Part shown: one piece after another, positions 43,635 to 51,626 of the stretch
Layout of the letters: every line of letters starts with the position of its first letter
How positions within the stretch are numbered: the first letter of the stretch is position 1
From: DASQFI01 sp963780895
GTDB taxonomy: Bacteria > Acidobacteriota > Vicinamibacteria > Vicinamibacterales > SCN-69-37
Reading direction: 5' to 3'
Assembly: GCA_963780895.1 (NCBI GenBank)
Contig: CAWAEG010000003.1
Location: forward strand, 62,001 to 126,000
Length of the DNA stretch: 64,000 nt
The notes under the pieces: model-generated
The model's database searches: none
What the model saw: the letters and a program-made list of their open reading frames with translations, nothing else
Told to the model about the DNA's origin: nothing
Made by a program: the position numbers and the translations under genes

Positions 43635-46391
43635 ATGACGAAACCGATTGCGATTCTCGGCTTGGCTGTCACGCTCGCGGCGCCGTTTGCGGCGCTGCGC
43701 GCGCAGCAACCGCCCGCGCCGGACGACGTCTTGAACGCGCTGACGTTCCGGAACATCGGACCGTTCCGCACGTCGGCCTGGATCACTGAAATCGCGGTCC
43801 CCGAAACGCCCGCGCGCGATCACCTCTACACGATCTACGCCGCGTCACGGAGCGGCGGGCTGTGGAAGACGTCGAACAACGGCGTCACGTGGGACGTGAT
43901 CTCCGACAGCGTCGAAGTCGCGCCGGTCGGCGCCGTCGCCGTCGCGCCCTCCAACTCGCAGATCGTCTGGATGGGGACCGGCGCCAACGACCTCGCGCGA
44001 TCGTCGTACTCAGGGAAAGGCCTGTACAAGTCGACAGACGCCGGCAAGACGTGGCAGTTCATGGGCCTGCCCGATTCTCACCACATCGCGCGGATCGTCA
44101 TTCACCCGAAGAACCCGGACGTCGTGTACGTCGCCGCGATCGGCCACCTCTTCTCAAAGAACGCGGAGCGCGGCGTGTTCCGCACGACCGACGGCGGCAA
44201 GACGTGGCAGAAAGTGCTGTACGTGAACGACGGGGTCGGGGCGATCGACCTGGTCATCGACCGGCGGACGCCGACGGTGCTCTACGCGGCGATGTACGAG
44301 TGGGACCGCAACCCGTGGCGGCTCGTCCTCGGCGGGAACGGCTCGGACCTGTACCGCTCGAGCGACGGCGGCTCGAAATGGGAACGGCTGACCGGCGGCC
44401 TGCCGGACGGCACCATCGGGCGGATCGGCATCGACATCTATCAGAAGAACCCGAACATCCTGTACGCGGTCGTGGAGAATCTGAACGCGCGTCCGGACGG
44501 CGTGCCGCGCGCCATCGACGCGTGCACAGCCGCGCAGACGCAGGGCCGGGCGGGCGGCGCGGCCGGCGCCGCAGCCGGCGGCGGACGGGGCGGGCAGGGC
44601 CGCGGCGGCGCGACCGGCGGACCGATCGGCAACGAGATCTACCGCACCGACGACGGCGGCAAGACGTGGCGCAAGGTTAACAGCGACAGCGTCGACGTCG
44701 CCGGCGGCAAGGCGCCGTACTCCTTCAACCAGATCAAGATCAACCCGAACAATCCCGACCACGTGATCGTGACGAGCGACACGATGTACTCCTCGACCGA
44801 CGGCGGCAAGACCTGGAGCTGCTCGAATACGAACGGCTTCTTCCGCGGCGTCTTCGGCGACTTCCGCACGATGTGGTGGGACCCGGAGGACTCGAACCGC
44901 ATCATGATCGGCAGCGATGGCGGCGTGAACGTGTCGTACGACGGCGGCCGCACCGCCGACTACTTTCTCAACTTGCGCATCGGCGAGATGTACGCGATCG
45001 GCGTGGACATGGACGACCCGTACAACGTCTACGGCGGCATGCAGGACCACGACTCGTGGAAGGGACCGTCGAACTCGATCAGCGGCCGCATCACCCTCGA
45101 GCACTGGACGACCGTCGGACCCGGCGACGGCATGTACAACCAGGTCGACCCGACTGATTCGCGCTGGGTCTACAACACGCGCGAGATGGGCAACCACGGC
45201 CGGTTCGATCAGCAAACCGGACAGCGAACGGTGATCGCGCCGCCGGCGCCCCCCGGCGGTCCGCCGCTGCGCTACATCTGGCAGACGCCGATCGTGCTCT
45301 CGCCGCACAACCCGCAGATCGTCTACGCGGGATCGCAGTTCCTGTTCCGGTCGCTCAACCGCGGCAACGCCTGGGAAGCGATCAGCGGCGATTTGACGAC
45401 GAACGACCCGGCGAAGTGCGGCCGCGGATCCGGCAATGTCCCCTACTGCGCGATAACGACGATCTCGGAGTCACCGCGCCGCGCCGGTGTCATCTGGATC
45501 GGCACCGACGACGGCAAGGTGCACGTGACGCAGAACCACGGCGCGGCGTGGACCGACGTCACGGCGCTCATCGCCGCGACGGGCGGTCCTGCAGACCGCT
45601 ATGTCAGCCGCGTCTTCGCCTCGCCGCACGATGCGTCCACGGCGTTCGTCGTGAAGACCGGCTTCCGTCACGACGATTTCACCCCGTACCTGTACCGCAC
45701 CACCGATCTCGGCAAGACGTGGACGTCGATCGGCGCGGGCCTGCCGCCTTCCCCCATCAACGTCGTCGTGCAGGATCGGAAAAACGCGGACCTGCTCGTC
45801 GTCGGCAACGACATGGGCGTCTGGGTGTCGATCGACGCGGGCAAAGGCTGGGCACGGCTGAAGTCGAACCTGCCGACGGTCGCGGTGCACGACCTCACGA
45901 TCCATCCGCGCGAAGGCGATCTCGTGCTCGGCACCTACGGGCGCGCGATCTGGGTCGGCGATATCACGCCGCTGCAGGAGCTGACGCCGGAGGTGCTCGC
46001 CAAGCCGGCGCACCTGTTCGACATCGAGCCACGCGCGCGGTACGGCTTCGCCGCGATCGGCAACTACAACCTGTACGGCGATAAGTACATCGAGGTCCCG
46101 AACGAGCCCGAGGCGCTGAGCGTGAATTACTATCTGCGCGCGGACGGCACGGGACCGGCGCGCGTCACCGTGACCGACGGGACGGGCCGCACGGTGCGGC
46201 AGCTCGAAGGCCCCGCAACGCGCGGCCTGAACCGCGCCCTCGTCAACCTCGGCGGAGGCGGCGGCCGCGGCGGGCCGCCCGGAGGCGGCGCCGGTGGTGG
46301 CGTGCTGGCGACCGGTGACTACGTCATCACCGTCGAGGTCGCCGGCGAGAAACTGACCAAGCCGGGCCGGGTTCGAGATCGGATCCGGTAA
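43635..46391 (+). CDS. Exported BNR/sortilin-type beta-propeller protein
   Basis: 918 residues from the ATG at 43635, chosen for the signal peptide (PIAILGLAVTLAAPFAALRA). Many Asp-box repeats are visible (SxDxGxTW): KTSNNGVTWDVIS, KSTDAGKTWQFMG, RTTDGGKTWQKV, RTDDGGKTWRKV, SSTDGGKTWSCS and RTTDLGKTWTSIG, which form one or two propellers as in VPS10/sortilin proteins. Two low-complexity Gly/Arg islands (GGGRGGQGRGG near 325, GGGGGRGGPPGGGAGGG near the end) resemble the insert in the M14 peptidase. A C-terminal FlgD-like Ig segment (DYVITVEVAGE). Surface or periplasmic role. Confidence 0.9.
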   Translation: MTKPIAILGLAVTLAAPFAALRAQQPPAPDDVLNALTFRNIGPFRTSAWITEIAVPETPARDHLYTIYAASRSGGLWKTSNNGVTWDVISDSVEVAPVGAVAVAPSNSQIVWMGTGANDLARSSYSGKGLYKSTDAGKTWQFMGLPDSHHIARIVIHPKNPDVVYVAAIGHLFSKNAERGVFRTTDGGKTWQKVLYVNDGVGAIDLVIDRRTPTVLYAAMYEWDRNPWRLVLGGNGSDLYRSSDGGSKWERLTGGLPDGTIGRIGIDIYQKNPNILYAVVENLNARPDGVPRAIDACTAAQTQGRAGGAAGAAAGGGRGGQGRGGATGGPIGNEIYRTDDGGKTWRKVNSDSVDVAGGKAPYSFNQIKINPNNPDHVIVTSDTMYSSTDGGKTWSCSNTNGFFRGVFGDFRTMWWDPEDSNRIMIGSDGGVNVSYDGGRTADYFLNLRIGEMYAIGVDMDDPYNVYGGMQDHDSWKGPSNSISGRITLEHWTTVGPGDGMYNQVDPTDSRWVYNTREMGNHGRFDQQTGQRTVIAPPAPPGGPPLRYIWQTPIVLSPHNPQIVYAGSQFLFRSLNRGNAWEAISGDLTTNDPAKCGRGSGNVPYCAITTISESPRRAGVIWIGTDDGKVHVTQNHGAAWTDVTALIAATGGPADRYVSRVFASPHDASTAFVVKTGFRHDDFTPYLYRTTDLGKTWTSIGAGLPPSPINVVVQDRKNADLLVVGNDMGVWVSIDAGKGWARLKSNLPTVAVHDLTIHPREGDLVLGTYGRAIWVGDITPLQELTPEVLAKPAHLFDIEPRARYGFAAIGNYNLYGDKYIEVPNEPEALSVNYYLRADGTGPARVTVTDGTGRTVRQLEGPATRGLNRALVNLGGGGGRGGPPGGGAGGGVLATGDYVITVEVAGEKLTKPGRVRDRIR

Positions 46392-46468
46392 CAGGTGGCT
46401 GGCCAGCCGCTGATTACGAAAATCGATCATCCGAGCTGGACTCGCCGCGTTGACTGCTGCGAGGCCGC

Positions 46469-46592
46469 TCAGGAGCCGAAAACAGTGATGGCATGGTACG
46501 GTCTTCCGTCCTTCGTGAGGACCGTCGGCGCGCTCGCGGCCAGACGTCCCGGCCGGATCGCGATCGACGCGTCAAAGCCCGCGTGACTTGGC
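46469..46592 (-). pseudogene. Possible remnant of a gamma-glutamyltransferase-like gene
   Basis: Reading leftward, the frame gives GRLAASAPTVLTKDGRPYHA and then a stop. That segment resembles the region PTxVxKDGxP of gamma-glutamyltransferases. There is no start and the frame to its right is antisense to the Nudix gene, so at best this is a short relic. Weak evidence. Confidence 0.25.
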
Positions 46593-47011
46593 CGATCGAG
46601 AGCCCGCAGGCGTCGCGCACGCCGCCGACACACGCCGGCGGCGTGGTTGTCCGCCGCGACGGTCCGGCCCTCCGTTACCTCGTCGTTACGTCGAACACCG
46701 AATCGCGGTCGTGGGTGCTGCCCAAGGGACGCATCGAGCCCGGTGAAGCGCCCGTCGAGGCCGCGTACCGCGAAGTGCTCGAAGAGAGCGGCGTCCGCGC
46801 CTCGGTGCGCGAGTCGCTCGACACGATCGAGTTCGAAGGCCGGAAGGGGCACGTGCGCGCGGAGTACTTCCTGATGGAGTTCATCAGCGACAGCGATCCA
46901 TCCGAAGACCGCGAGAAGAAGTGGCTCGAGCTCGCGGACGCCCTCGACGCGTTGCCCTTCGCCGGCGCGCAGGAGCTGATTCTCAAGGCCGACGCGCTGG
47001 CCAAGAGGTAG
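46583..47011 (+). CDS. Nudix hydrolase
   Basis: 142 residues from the GTG at 46583; the alternative of an earlier ATG gives an Arg-rich N-terminus that looks non-coding. The Nudix box is complete: GRIEPGEAPVEAAYREVLEE followed by SGV. The family hydrolyses nucleoside diphosphates linked to another moiety. No signal peptide. The start site has no strong ribosome binding site and is uncertain. Confidence 0.85.
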   Translation: MTWPIESPQASRTPPTHAGGVVVRRDGPALRYLVVTSNTESRSWVLPKGRIEPGEAPVEAAYREVLEESGVRASVRESLDTIEFEGRKGHVRAEYFLMEFISDSDPSEDREKKWLELADALDALPFAGAQELILKADALAKR

Positions 47012-47020
47012 CGCGAGGAG

Positions 47021-47110
47021 TAATTGGTAATTGGGGAATTGGGGAATTGAGTAATTGGACCAATTGCTCAATTATCAATTACTCAATTATCAATTGCTCA
47101 ATTGCCCGAT
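47021..47110. repeat. Mirrored AATTGGGG/AATTGAGT octamer array
   Basis: TAATTGGT, AATTGGGG, AATTGGGG, AATTGAGT on the left; mirrored ATTGCTCA, ATTATCA and ATTACTCA units on the right with a GGACCAATT centre. Third member of the AATTG family (9361-9432, 20453-20562). Confidence 0.88.
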
Positions 47111-47135
47111 CTCCTGTATTCCTGCGGAGTTCCCC

Positions 47136-47750
47136 ATGCGAATCCCACAGGCGTTTGCGAGCCTCGTTCTGATAGCGGGCATCGGCTGCGGCGGCGGCCA
47201 ATCCACGGCATCGACCTCGTCTTCGGGCAACCAGGCCGCGCCCGCGAGCAGCACGGCTCCGCAGGCCACGCCTGGTGCTGCGCAGGGGCTGTCGCAGGTG
47301 GCGCAAAGCCAGGCGAAGCCGGTGGACTTCGAGCTCCTGAAAGGCCTGCTGCCGGAGATGAGCGGCTGGACCAGGACGCGGCCGCGCGGCGAGCAGATGA
47401 CCATGCCCTTCGCCATCTCGAACGCCAAAGCGCACTACACGATGGGCGCAAGCACGATGGACATCGAGATCACCGACAGCGCGCTCAACCAGATGATCTT
47501 CGCCCCGTTCGCGATGTTCATGGCGTCCGGTTACGAGGAGCGCTCCGACGACGGCTACAAGAAGGCGGGAACGATCGCGGGCTCACCCGGATTCGAGTCG
47601 TGGGAAAAGGACGCGAACCGCGGAGAGGTTACGGTGATCGTGGCGAACAGGTTCGTCGTCCAGGCAACCGGGCGCCGCGTCGCGAACATCAATCCCGTCA
47701 AGAAGGCTGTCGAAACCATCGACCTCGTGAAACTGGCGACGCTTAAGTAA
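47136..47750 (+). CDS. Probable lipoprotein of unknown function
   Basis: 204 residues from an ATG with GGAG 9 nt upstream. N-terminus RIPQAFASLVLIAGIGCGGG ends in a cysteine that may be lipidated, followed by a Ser/Ala/Pro linker (TASTSSSGNQAAPASSTAPQ). The globular part (FELLKGLLPEMSGWTRTRPR, ITDSALNQMIFAPFAMF, VTVIVANRFVVQATG) is conserved-looking and ends NPVKKAVETIDLVKLATLK, but I do not recognise the family. Single gene between two array and palindrome elements. Confidence 0.8.
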   Translation: MRIPQAFASLVLIAGIGCGGGQSTASTSSSGNQAAPASSTAPQATPGAAQGLSQVAQSQAKPVDFELLKGLLPEMSGWTRTRPRGEQMTMPFAISNAKAHYTMGASTMDIEITDSALNQMIFAPFAMFMASGYEERSDDGYKKAGTIAGSPGFESWEKDANRGEVTVIVANRFVVQATGRRVANINPVKKAVETIDLVKLATLK

Positions 47751-47825
47751 AAGATACACGTTCGGGATCTCGGAGTCGTGGCTCCGAGGTGCCGGAACCA
47801 CAATCTCCTACACTGTGAAGAAAGG

Positions 47826-48809
47826 ATGCCCCTTCTTCTCACGGAACGTGATGTCCGCGCCGTTCTCCCAATGGCCGATTTGATCGAGGCCATGGAGAGC
47901 GCTCTCGCCGAGTATTCGGCTCGCCGCGTCACCCAACCGGTCCGTACCGTCCTCGAGGTGGGTTCGCAGGGCGGGCTGTTCGCGGTCATGCCGGCGGCGC
48001 TCGACGACCCTCCGGTCATGGGCGCGAAGCTCGTGACCGTCTATCACGGCAATCATGAACGCGGCCTCCCATCGCACCTGGCGTCGATCGTTGTCCTCGA
48101 TCACGACACCGGCGCGCTGGTCGCACTCATGGACGGCCGCTACATAACCGAAGCGCGGACTGCAGCCGTCTCCGCGGTCTCGGTCAAGCACCTTGCCAGG
48201 CCGGACGCCGCATCGCTCGCGATCATCGGAAGCGGCGTCCAGGCGCGCAGCCACCTCGAGGCTATCCGTCACGTCAGGACTCTCTCCGACGTACGCGTGT
48301 GGAGCCCGACCGCCCGCAACCGGGACACCTTCGCCGATGAGATGAGCCACGCGACCGGCCTTTCCATTCGCGCGATGGGGTCGGCACGGGAGGCGTTGCG
48401 CGGCGCCGATCTCGTCGTGCTCGCGACGGCGTCGGCCTCGCCCGTGATTGAGGATGACGCCGTCGCCGGCGGAGCGCACATCTGCGGCGTCGGCGCCTGC
48501 CGGCCGGATCAGCGCGAAATGCCGACCGCCGTCGTGAAGCGCTCGCGAGTCTTCGTCGACTCGCGGGCGGGCGCCCTGAAGGAAGCGGGCGATATCCTGC
48601 TGCCAATCCGCGAGCGCGCGATCGACGAACAGCACATCGCGGGCGAACTCGGTGAGCTGGTGCTGGGCAGGGTCGCGGGACGACAGTCGGACGCCGATCT
48701 CACCATCTTCAAGTCGCTGGGCATGGCGGTCGAAGACGTCGTCACCGCACGGCTCGTCGTCGAGCGCGCCAGGGCCGCCGGACTGGGACAGACGTTCGAG
48801 CTCACATGA
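47826..48809 (+). CDS. Ornithine cyclodeaminase / mu-crystallin family protein
   Basis: 327 residues. Family landmarks: GAKLVTVYHGNHERGLPSHL, VVLDHDTGALVALMDG, YITEARTAAVSAVSVKHLAR, then the dinucleotide-binding SLAIIGSGVQARSHLEAI and DLVVLATASASPVI. NAD-dependent; the family includes ornithine cyclodeaminase, ketimine reductases and iminosuccinate reductases, and the substrate cannot be assigned here. Overlaps the following TPR gene by ATGA. Confidence 0.9.
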   Translation: MPLLLTERDVRAVLPMADLIEAMESALAEYSARRVTQPVRTVLEVGSQGGLFAVMPAALDDPPVMGAKLVTVYHGNHERGLPSHLASIVVLDHDTGALVALMDGRYITEARTAAVSAVSVKHLARPDAASLAIIGSGVQARSHLEAIRHVRTLSDVRVWSPTARNRDTFADEMSHATGLSIRAMGSAREALRGADLVVLATASASPVIEDDAVAGGAHICGVGACRPDQREMPTAVVKRSRVFVDSRAGALKEAGDILLPIRERAIDEQHIAGELGELVLGRVAGRQSDADLTIFKSLGMAVEDVVTARLVVERARAAGLGQTFELT

Positions 48810-50032
48810 AAGTACTGGTGAGCGTGTGCCTGCTGGTCGTCGTGGCGACCACGACGGCGTTGCGCGGCTCCACGAACCTGATCGGCACGCCGGCACGCCG
48901 GCAGCCGGCTCCAGCCATGAGCGCCGCGATCGAGCAGGCGTTTCGCGCTGCCTACAGTCTCGATCACGACGACGCGCTGGCGCACGCGCGACGGGCGGTC
49001 GCGCTCGGACCGAACGAATCGCAGTCGCATCGAACGCTCGCCGCCATTCTCTGGCTCCACATCCTGTTCCGCCGCGGCGCGGTGTCCATCGACTACTACA
49101 TGGGCAGTCTGGCGAGGCAGCGCGCGTCGTCGCCCAAGGCCGATCCGGCGCTCGTGGCGGAGTTTCAGACCGTGCTGGCCCGCGCGATCGAGCTGGCTGA
49201 AGCGCGGCTCAAGCAGAATCCGGGCGATCTGCAGGCGCGGTTCGACCTCGGCTCCGTGTACGCGCTGCAGGCGTCCTACATCGCCTCCGTCGAAGGGAGC
49301 ATGACGTCGGCCTTCCGGTCCGCGCGGCGTGCGTACGACGCCCAGGAAGAAGTGCTGACCAAAGACCCGACGCGCGTCGGTGCGGGGCTGGTCGTCGGAC
49401 TGTACCGCTATCTCATCTCGGCGCTCGCGTTGCCCACGCGGGTTGTCGCGTACGTGGCCGGTTTCGGCGGCGGCAAGGAGAAAGGCATCCAGATGCTCGA
49501 GGCGGCGATGCGCGACCCGCAAACTCGTATCGACGCCAAGACCGCCCTGATGCTGGTCTACAGCCGCGAGGGCCGTCACGCCGACGTGGTCACGCTGGCG
49601 CGCGAGCTGCGAACCGAGTTCCCGCGAAATCGTCTCTTCCTTCTAGAGGAAGGCGCAGCGGCCATCCGCGCCGGCCGGCCCGCGGACGCCGAGGCCGTCC
49701 TGACGCAGGGCATCAACCAGCTCGACAACGACGCCCGGCCGAGGGTCCCGGGCGAACGCGCATATTGGCTGTATAAACGCGGCTTGGCCCGCGTCATCCT
49801 CCGGAATCTGGACGGCGCGCGATCGGATCTGCATACCGCCCAGCAGTCGCTGCCGGCGGGCTGGGTCAACGGCCGTATTCACCTGGAGCTGGGAAAAATC
49901 GCCGATCTCTCCGGCCGACGTCCGGACGCGGTTGCGGCGTACGAAACGGCGAAAACGGTCTGCGACACGAACAGCGACACGGTCTGTTCGGCAGAAGCCG
50001 CGCGTCTGCAGCGGCGTGCGTACGGCAAATGA
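48806..50032 (+). CDS. Exported TPR-repeat protein
   Basis: 408 residues with signal peptide (KVLVSVCLLVVVATTTA). Tetratricopeptide-like helices recur: FRAAYSLDHDDALAHARRAV, EARLKQNPGDLQARFDLGSV, LLEEGAAAIRAGRPADAEAV, and ELGKIADLSGRRPDAVAAYE. No enzyme domain. Likely a periplasmic scaffold. Translationally coupled to the ornithine cyclodeaminase-like gene, but a functional link is not evident. Confidence 0.85.
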   Translation: MKVLVSVCLLVVVATTTALRGSTNLIGTPARRQPAPAMSAAIEQAFRAAYSLDHDDALAHARRAVALGPNESQSHRTLAAILWLHILFRRGAVSIDYYMGSLARQRASSPKADPALVAEFQTVLARAIELAEARLKQNPGDLQARFDLGSVYALQASYIASVEGSMTSAFRSARRAYDAQEEVLTKDPTRVGAGLVVGLYRYLISALALPTRVVAYVAGFGGGKEKGIQMLEAAMRDPQTRIDAKTALMLVYSREGRHADVVTLARELRTEFPRNRLFLLEEGAAAIRAGRPADAEAVLTQGINQLDNDARPRVPGERAYWLYKRGLARVILRNLDGARSDLHTAQQSLPAGWVNGRIHLELGKIADLSGRRPDAVAAYETAKTVCDTNSDTVCSAEAARLQRRAYGK

Positions 50033-50037
50033 GGCGG

Positions 50038-50135
50038 GGCACTGCGCAAAAAGTGGATCTGGATCAATGAGGCGGGACGGCCCCTCGAATTAGACTGGCT
50101 TTCGAATGGCACTGCGCAAAAAGTGGATCTGGATC
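50038..50135. repeat. 28-bp direct duplication of a gene start
   Basis: The 28 bases at 50108-50135, which encode the first residues of the next gene (ALRKKWIWI), occur identically at 50038-50065, 70 nt upstream. The flanking AATGAGGCGGG also occurs twice (50029 and 50066). Looks like a recent local duplication. Confidence 0.85.
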
Positions 50136-50606
50136 GTCGTCATCTTCCTCGGCGTGTGCGTCGTCGGACTGATGGCGGTCGCCGGCGCCGGCGTCTATTT
50201 CGTGGCCAGGCACATCGAGATGGAGACGTCCACGACCACGGACGCGGGCCGTGCGTTCGATGCGGTGCGGGCGACGTTCAAGGATCAGAAACCGCTGTTC
50301 GAGATCGATTCGTACGAACGGGCCAAGGCGGCTCGCCCGCTCGACGAACTGCCGACCTCCAAGGTGAAGCCCCTGCACCTCTGGATTCAGGCGTGGGATC
50401 CGGACGAGGAACGGCTCGTGAAAATCTCGGTGCCGTTCTGGCTGCTGAAGCTCGGCAAACGTAAAGTCGATTTCGCCCACGGCGGCGGCGGGTTTGATCT
50501 CGATCGGCTCAACATCGACGTGCGCGAGCTCGAACGCGTCGGCCCGGTCATCGTGATCGACTTCCGCTCACCACGCGGAGAGCGTGTCCTCCTCTGGACG
50601 CAGTGA
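50106..50606 (+). CDS. Membrane-anchored hypothetical protein
   Basis: 166 residues: basic start (ALRKKWIWI), one membrane helix (VVIFLGVCVVGLMAVAGAGVYFV), then a soluble domain with FKDQKPLFEIDSYERAKAAR, PLHLWIQAWDPDEERLVKIS and VGPVIVIDFRSPRGERVLLW. No catalytic motif recognised. Its 5' end is duplicated just upstream. Followed by a long-stem hairpin. Confidence 0.75.
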   Translation: MALRKKWIWIVVIFLGVCVVGLMAVAGAGVYFVARHIEMETSTTTDAGRAFDAVRATFKDQKPLFEIDSYERAKAARPLDELPTSKVKPLHLWIQAWDPDEERLVKISVPFWLLKLGKRKVDFAHGGGGFDLDRLNIDVRELERVGPVIVIDFRSPRGERVLLWTQ

Positions 50607-50618
50607 CTTATTAAGACC

Positions 50619-50673
50619 TCGGGTTTCGTTCTTCTGCTGAGCAAAAACAGAGAAAAACAAAACCCGAGGTCCT
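50619..50673. terminator. GACCTCGGGTTT hairpin between two plus-strand genes
   Basis: GACCTCGGGTTT pairs with AAACCCGAGGTC across a ~30-nt loop (a 12-bp perfect stem). The loop is T/A-rich (GTTCTTCTGCTGAGC, AAAACAGAGAAAAAC). It may act as a terminator-like block between the genes at 50606 and 50712. Confidence 0.5.
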
Positions 50674-50711
50674 GGCAGACCTCTTGCACTAACCCCCCGC
50701 GGGAGGTCTTC

Positions 50712-51404
50712 ATGATTGTTCGTACCGTTGCTCTGGTGTCCGTGCTCGCGCTCGCGGCGCCCGAGATGCTCGAGGCACGAGAGCAGTGGGGCTCCTACGG
50801 CACCCAGCAGGCCTACAACGAGGGCTATCAGCGCGGCGCGCGGTCCGGTGAAGACGATGGCCGCCGCAGCGCGTCGTTCAACTACGCGGACGAGTCAGAC
50901 TATCGCCGCGCCAACGCCGGCTATCGCCGGGAGTACGGCAACCAGGAGTTGTATCGCACCGAGTTCCGTCGCGGCTTCGAGCAGGGCTACCGCACGGGCT
51001 ACGAGCGTTACGTCTATCGCAACGGGCGGCCTGGACCGAACGGGCGCGGCAATGGTCCATGGGCGAATGGACGCGGCAACGGTCCGTGGGCGAATGGGCG
51101 CGCCAATGGTCCGTTCGGAAACGGGAATAACGGCAATTACGGCGTCTACCGGAACGATCTCGCGTTTCAGACCGGGTTCAACGACGGCTACGAGCGCGGG
51201 CTCGACGACGGGGGCGATCGGCGCCGCAACGATCCGTTTGCGGAGAGCCGGTATCGCGACGGGGACCACGGCTACGATCGGCGTTACGGCACGCGCGAGG
51301 CTTACAAGAACATGTATCGCGATGCATTCCGGCAGGGCTACGAGCGTGGGTACGTGGACGGGCGGCGCAACACCACCGATAACCGTCCGTGGTGGCCGTT
51401 CTGA
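50712..51404 (+). CDS. Exported GYxxG-repeat protein
   Basis: 230 residues, ATG 5 nt after GGGAGG. Signal peptide (RTVALVSVLALAAPEMLEA). The rest consists of aromatic-glycine repeats: YNEGYQRGARSGEDDGR, FRRGFEQGYRTGYERY, QTGFNDGYERGLDDG and FRQGYERGYVDGRR, separated by an Asn/Gly/Pro stretch with tandem NGRGNGPWA units. This YxxGYxxG pattern is common in exported acidobacterial proteins. No enzyme function suggested; a structural or surface role is possible. Confidence 0.8.
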   Translation: MIVRTVALVSVLALAAPEMLEAREQWGSYGTQQAYNEGYQRGARSGEDDGRRSASFNYADESDYRRANAGYRREYGNQELYRTEFRRGFEQGYRTGYERYVYRNGRPGPNGRGNGPWANGRGNGPWANGRANGPFGNGNNGNYGVYRNDLAFQTGFNDGYERGLDDGGDRRRNDPFAESRYRDGDHGYDRRYGTREAYKNMYRDAFRQGYERGYVDGRRNTTDNRPWWPF

Positions 51405-51407
51405 GAC

Positions 51408-51534
51408 CGTTTTCGAGAAGCGCGTAGCACGCTGCTGGCCTCAGCCGCACGCTCGCGCGCCTTCCGCTGAGGCAGACCGTCAGGCGCGCTGCGGCAAATT
51501 CGGCCTGCAGCCTGCTACACGCTTCTCGAAAACG
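51408..51534. repeat. MITE-like palindromic repeat, copy 2
   Basis: Begins CGTTTTCGAG 4 nt after the stop of the preceding gene and ends CTCGAAAACG. It is the reverse complement of the copy at 7412-7537, about 94% identical by eye; the changes in one terminal arm (GTAGCG to GAAGCG) are matched by changes in the other (CGCTAC to CGCTTC), so the stem is preserved. Confidence 0.9.
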
Positions 51535-51539
51535 CTTTA

Positions 51540-51625
51540 TTGGCGATTGAAGTAGGGCGGGGCTTCGGCGGACCATCGAAGCCTTGGCGGAGGTGGTCAG
51601 CCCCGCCCGAGCCGGCTCGAGCCGG
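51540..51625. repeat. GGCGGGGCT / AGCCCCGCC and GCCGGCTCGAGCC repeats
   Basis: AGGGCGGGGCTTCGGCGGAC is mirrored by CAGCCCCGCCC, followed by GAGCCGGCTCGAGCCGGCC direct units. It fills the gap between the MITE-like copy and the stop of the MscS gene. Confidence 0.6.
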
Positions 51626-51626
51626 C

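Noticed and set aside
46395..46586. 63-codon frame between the BNR and Nudix genes, ending in a GTGA overlap with the Nudix start
   Set aside because: It starts just after the BNR stop, has no recognisable domain or good ribosome binding site, and its translation looks random; kept only as a possibility.
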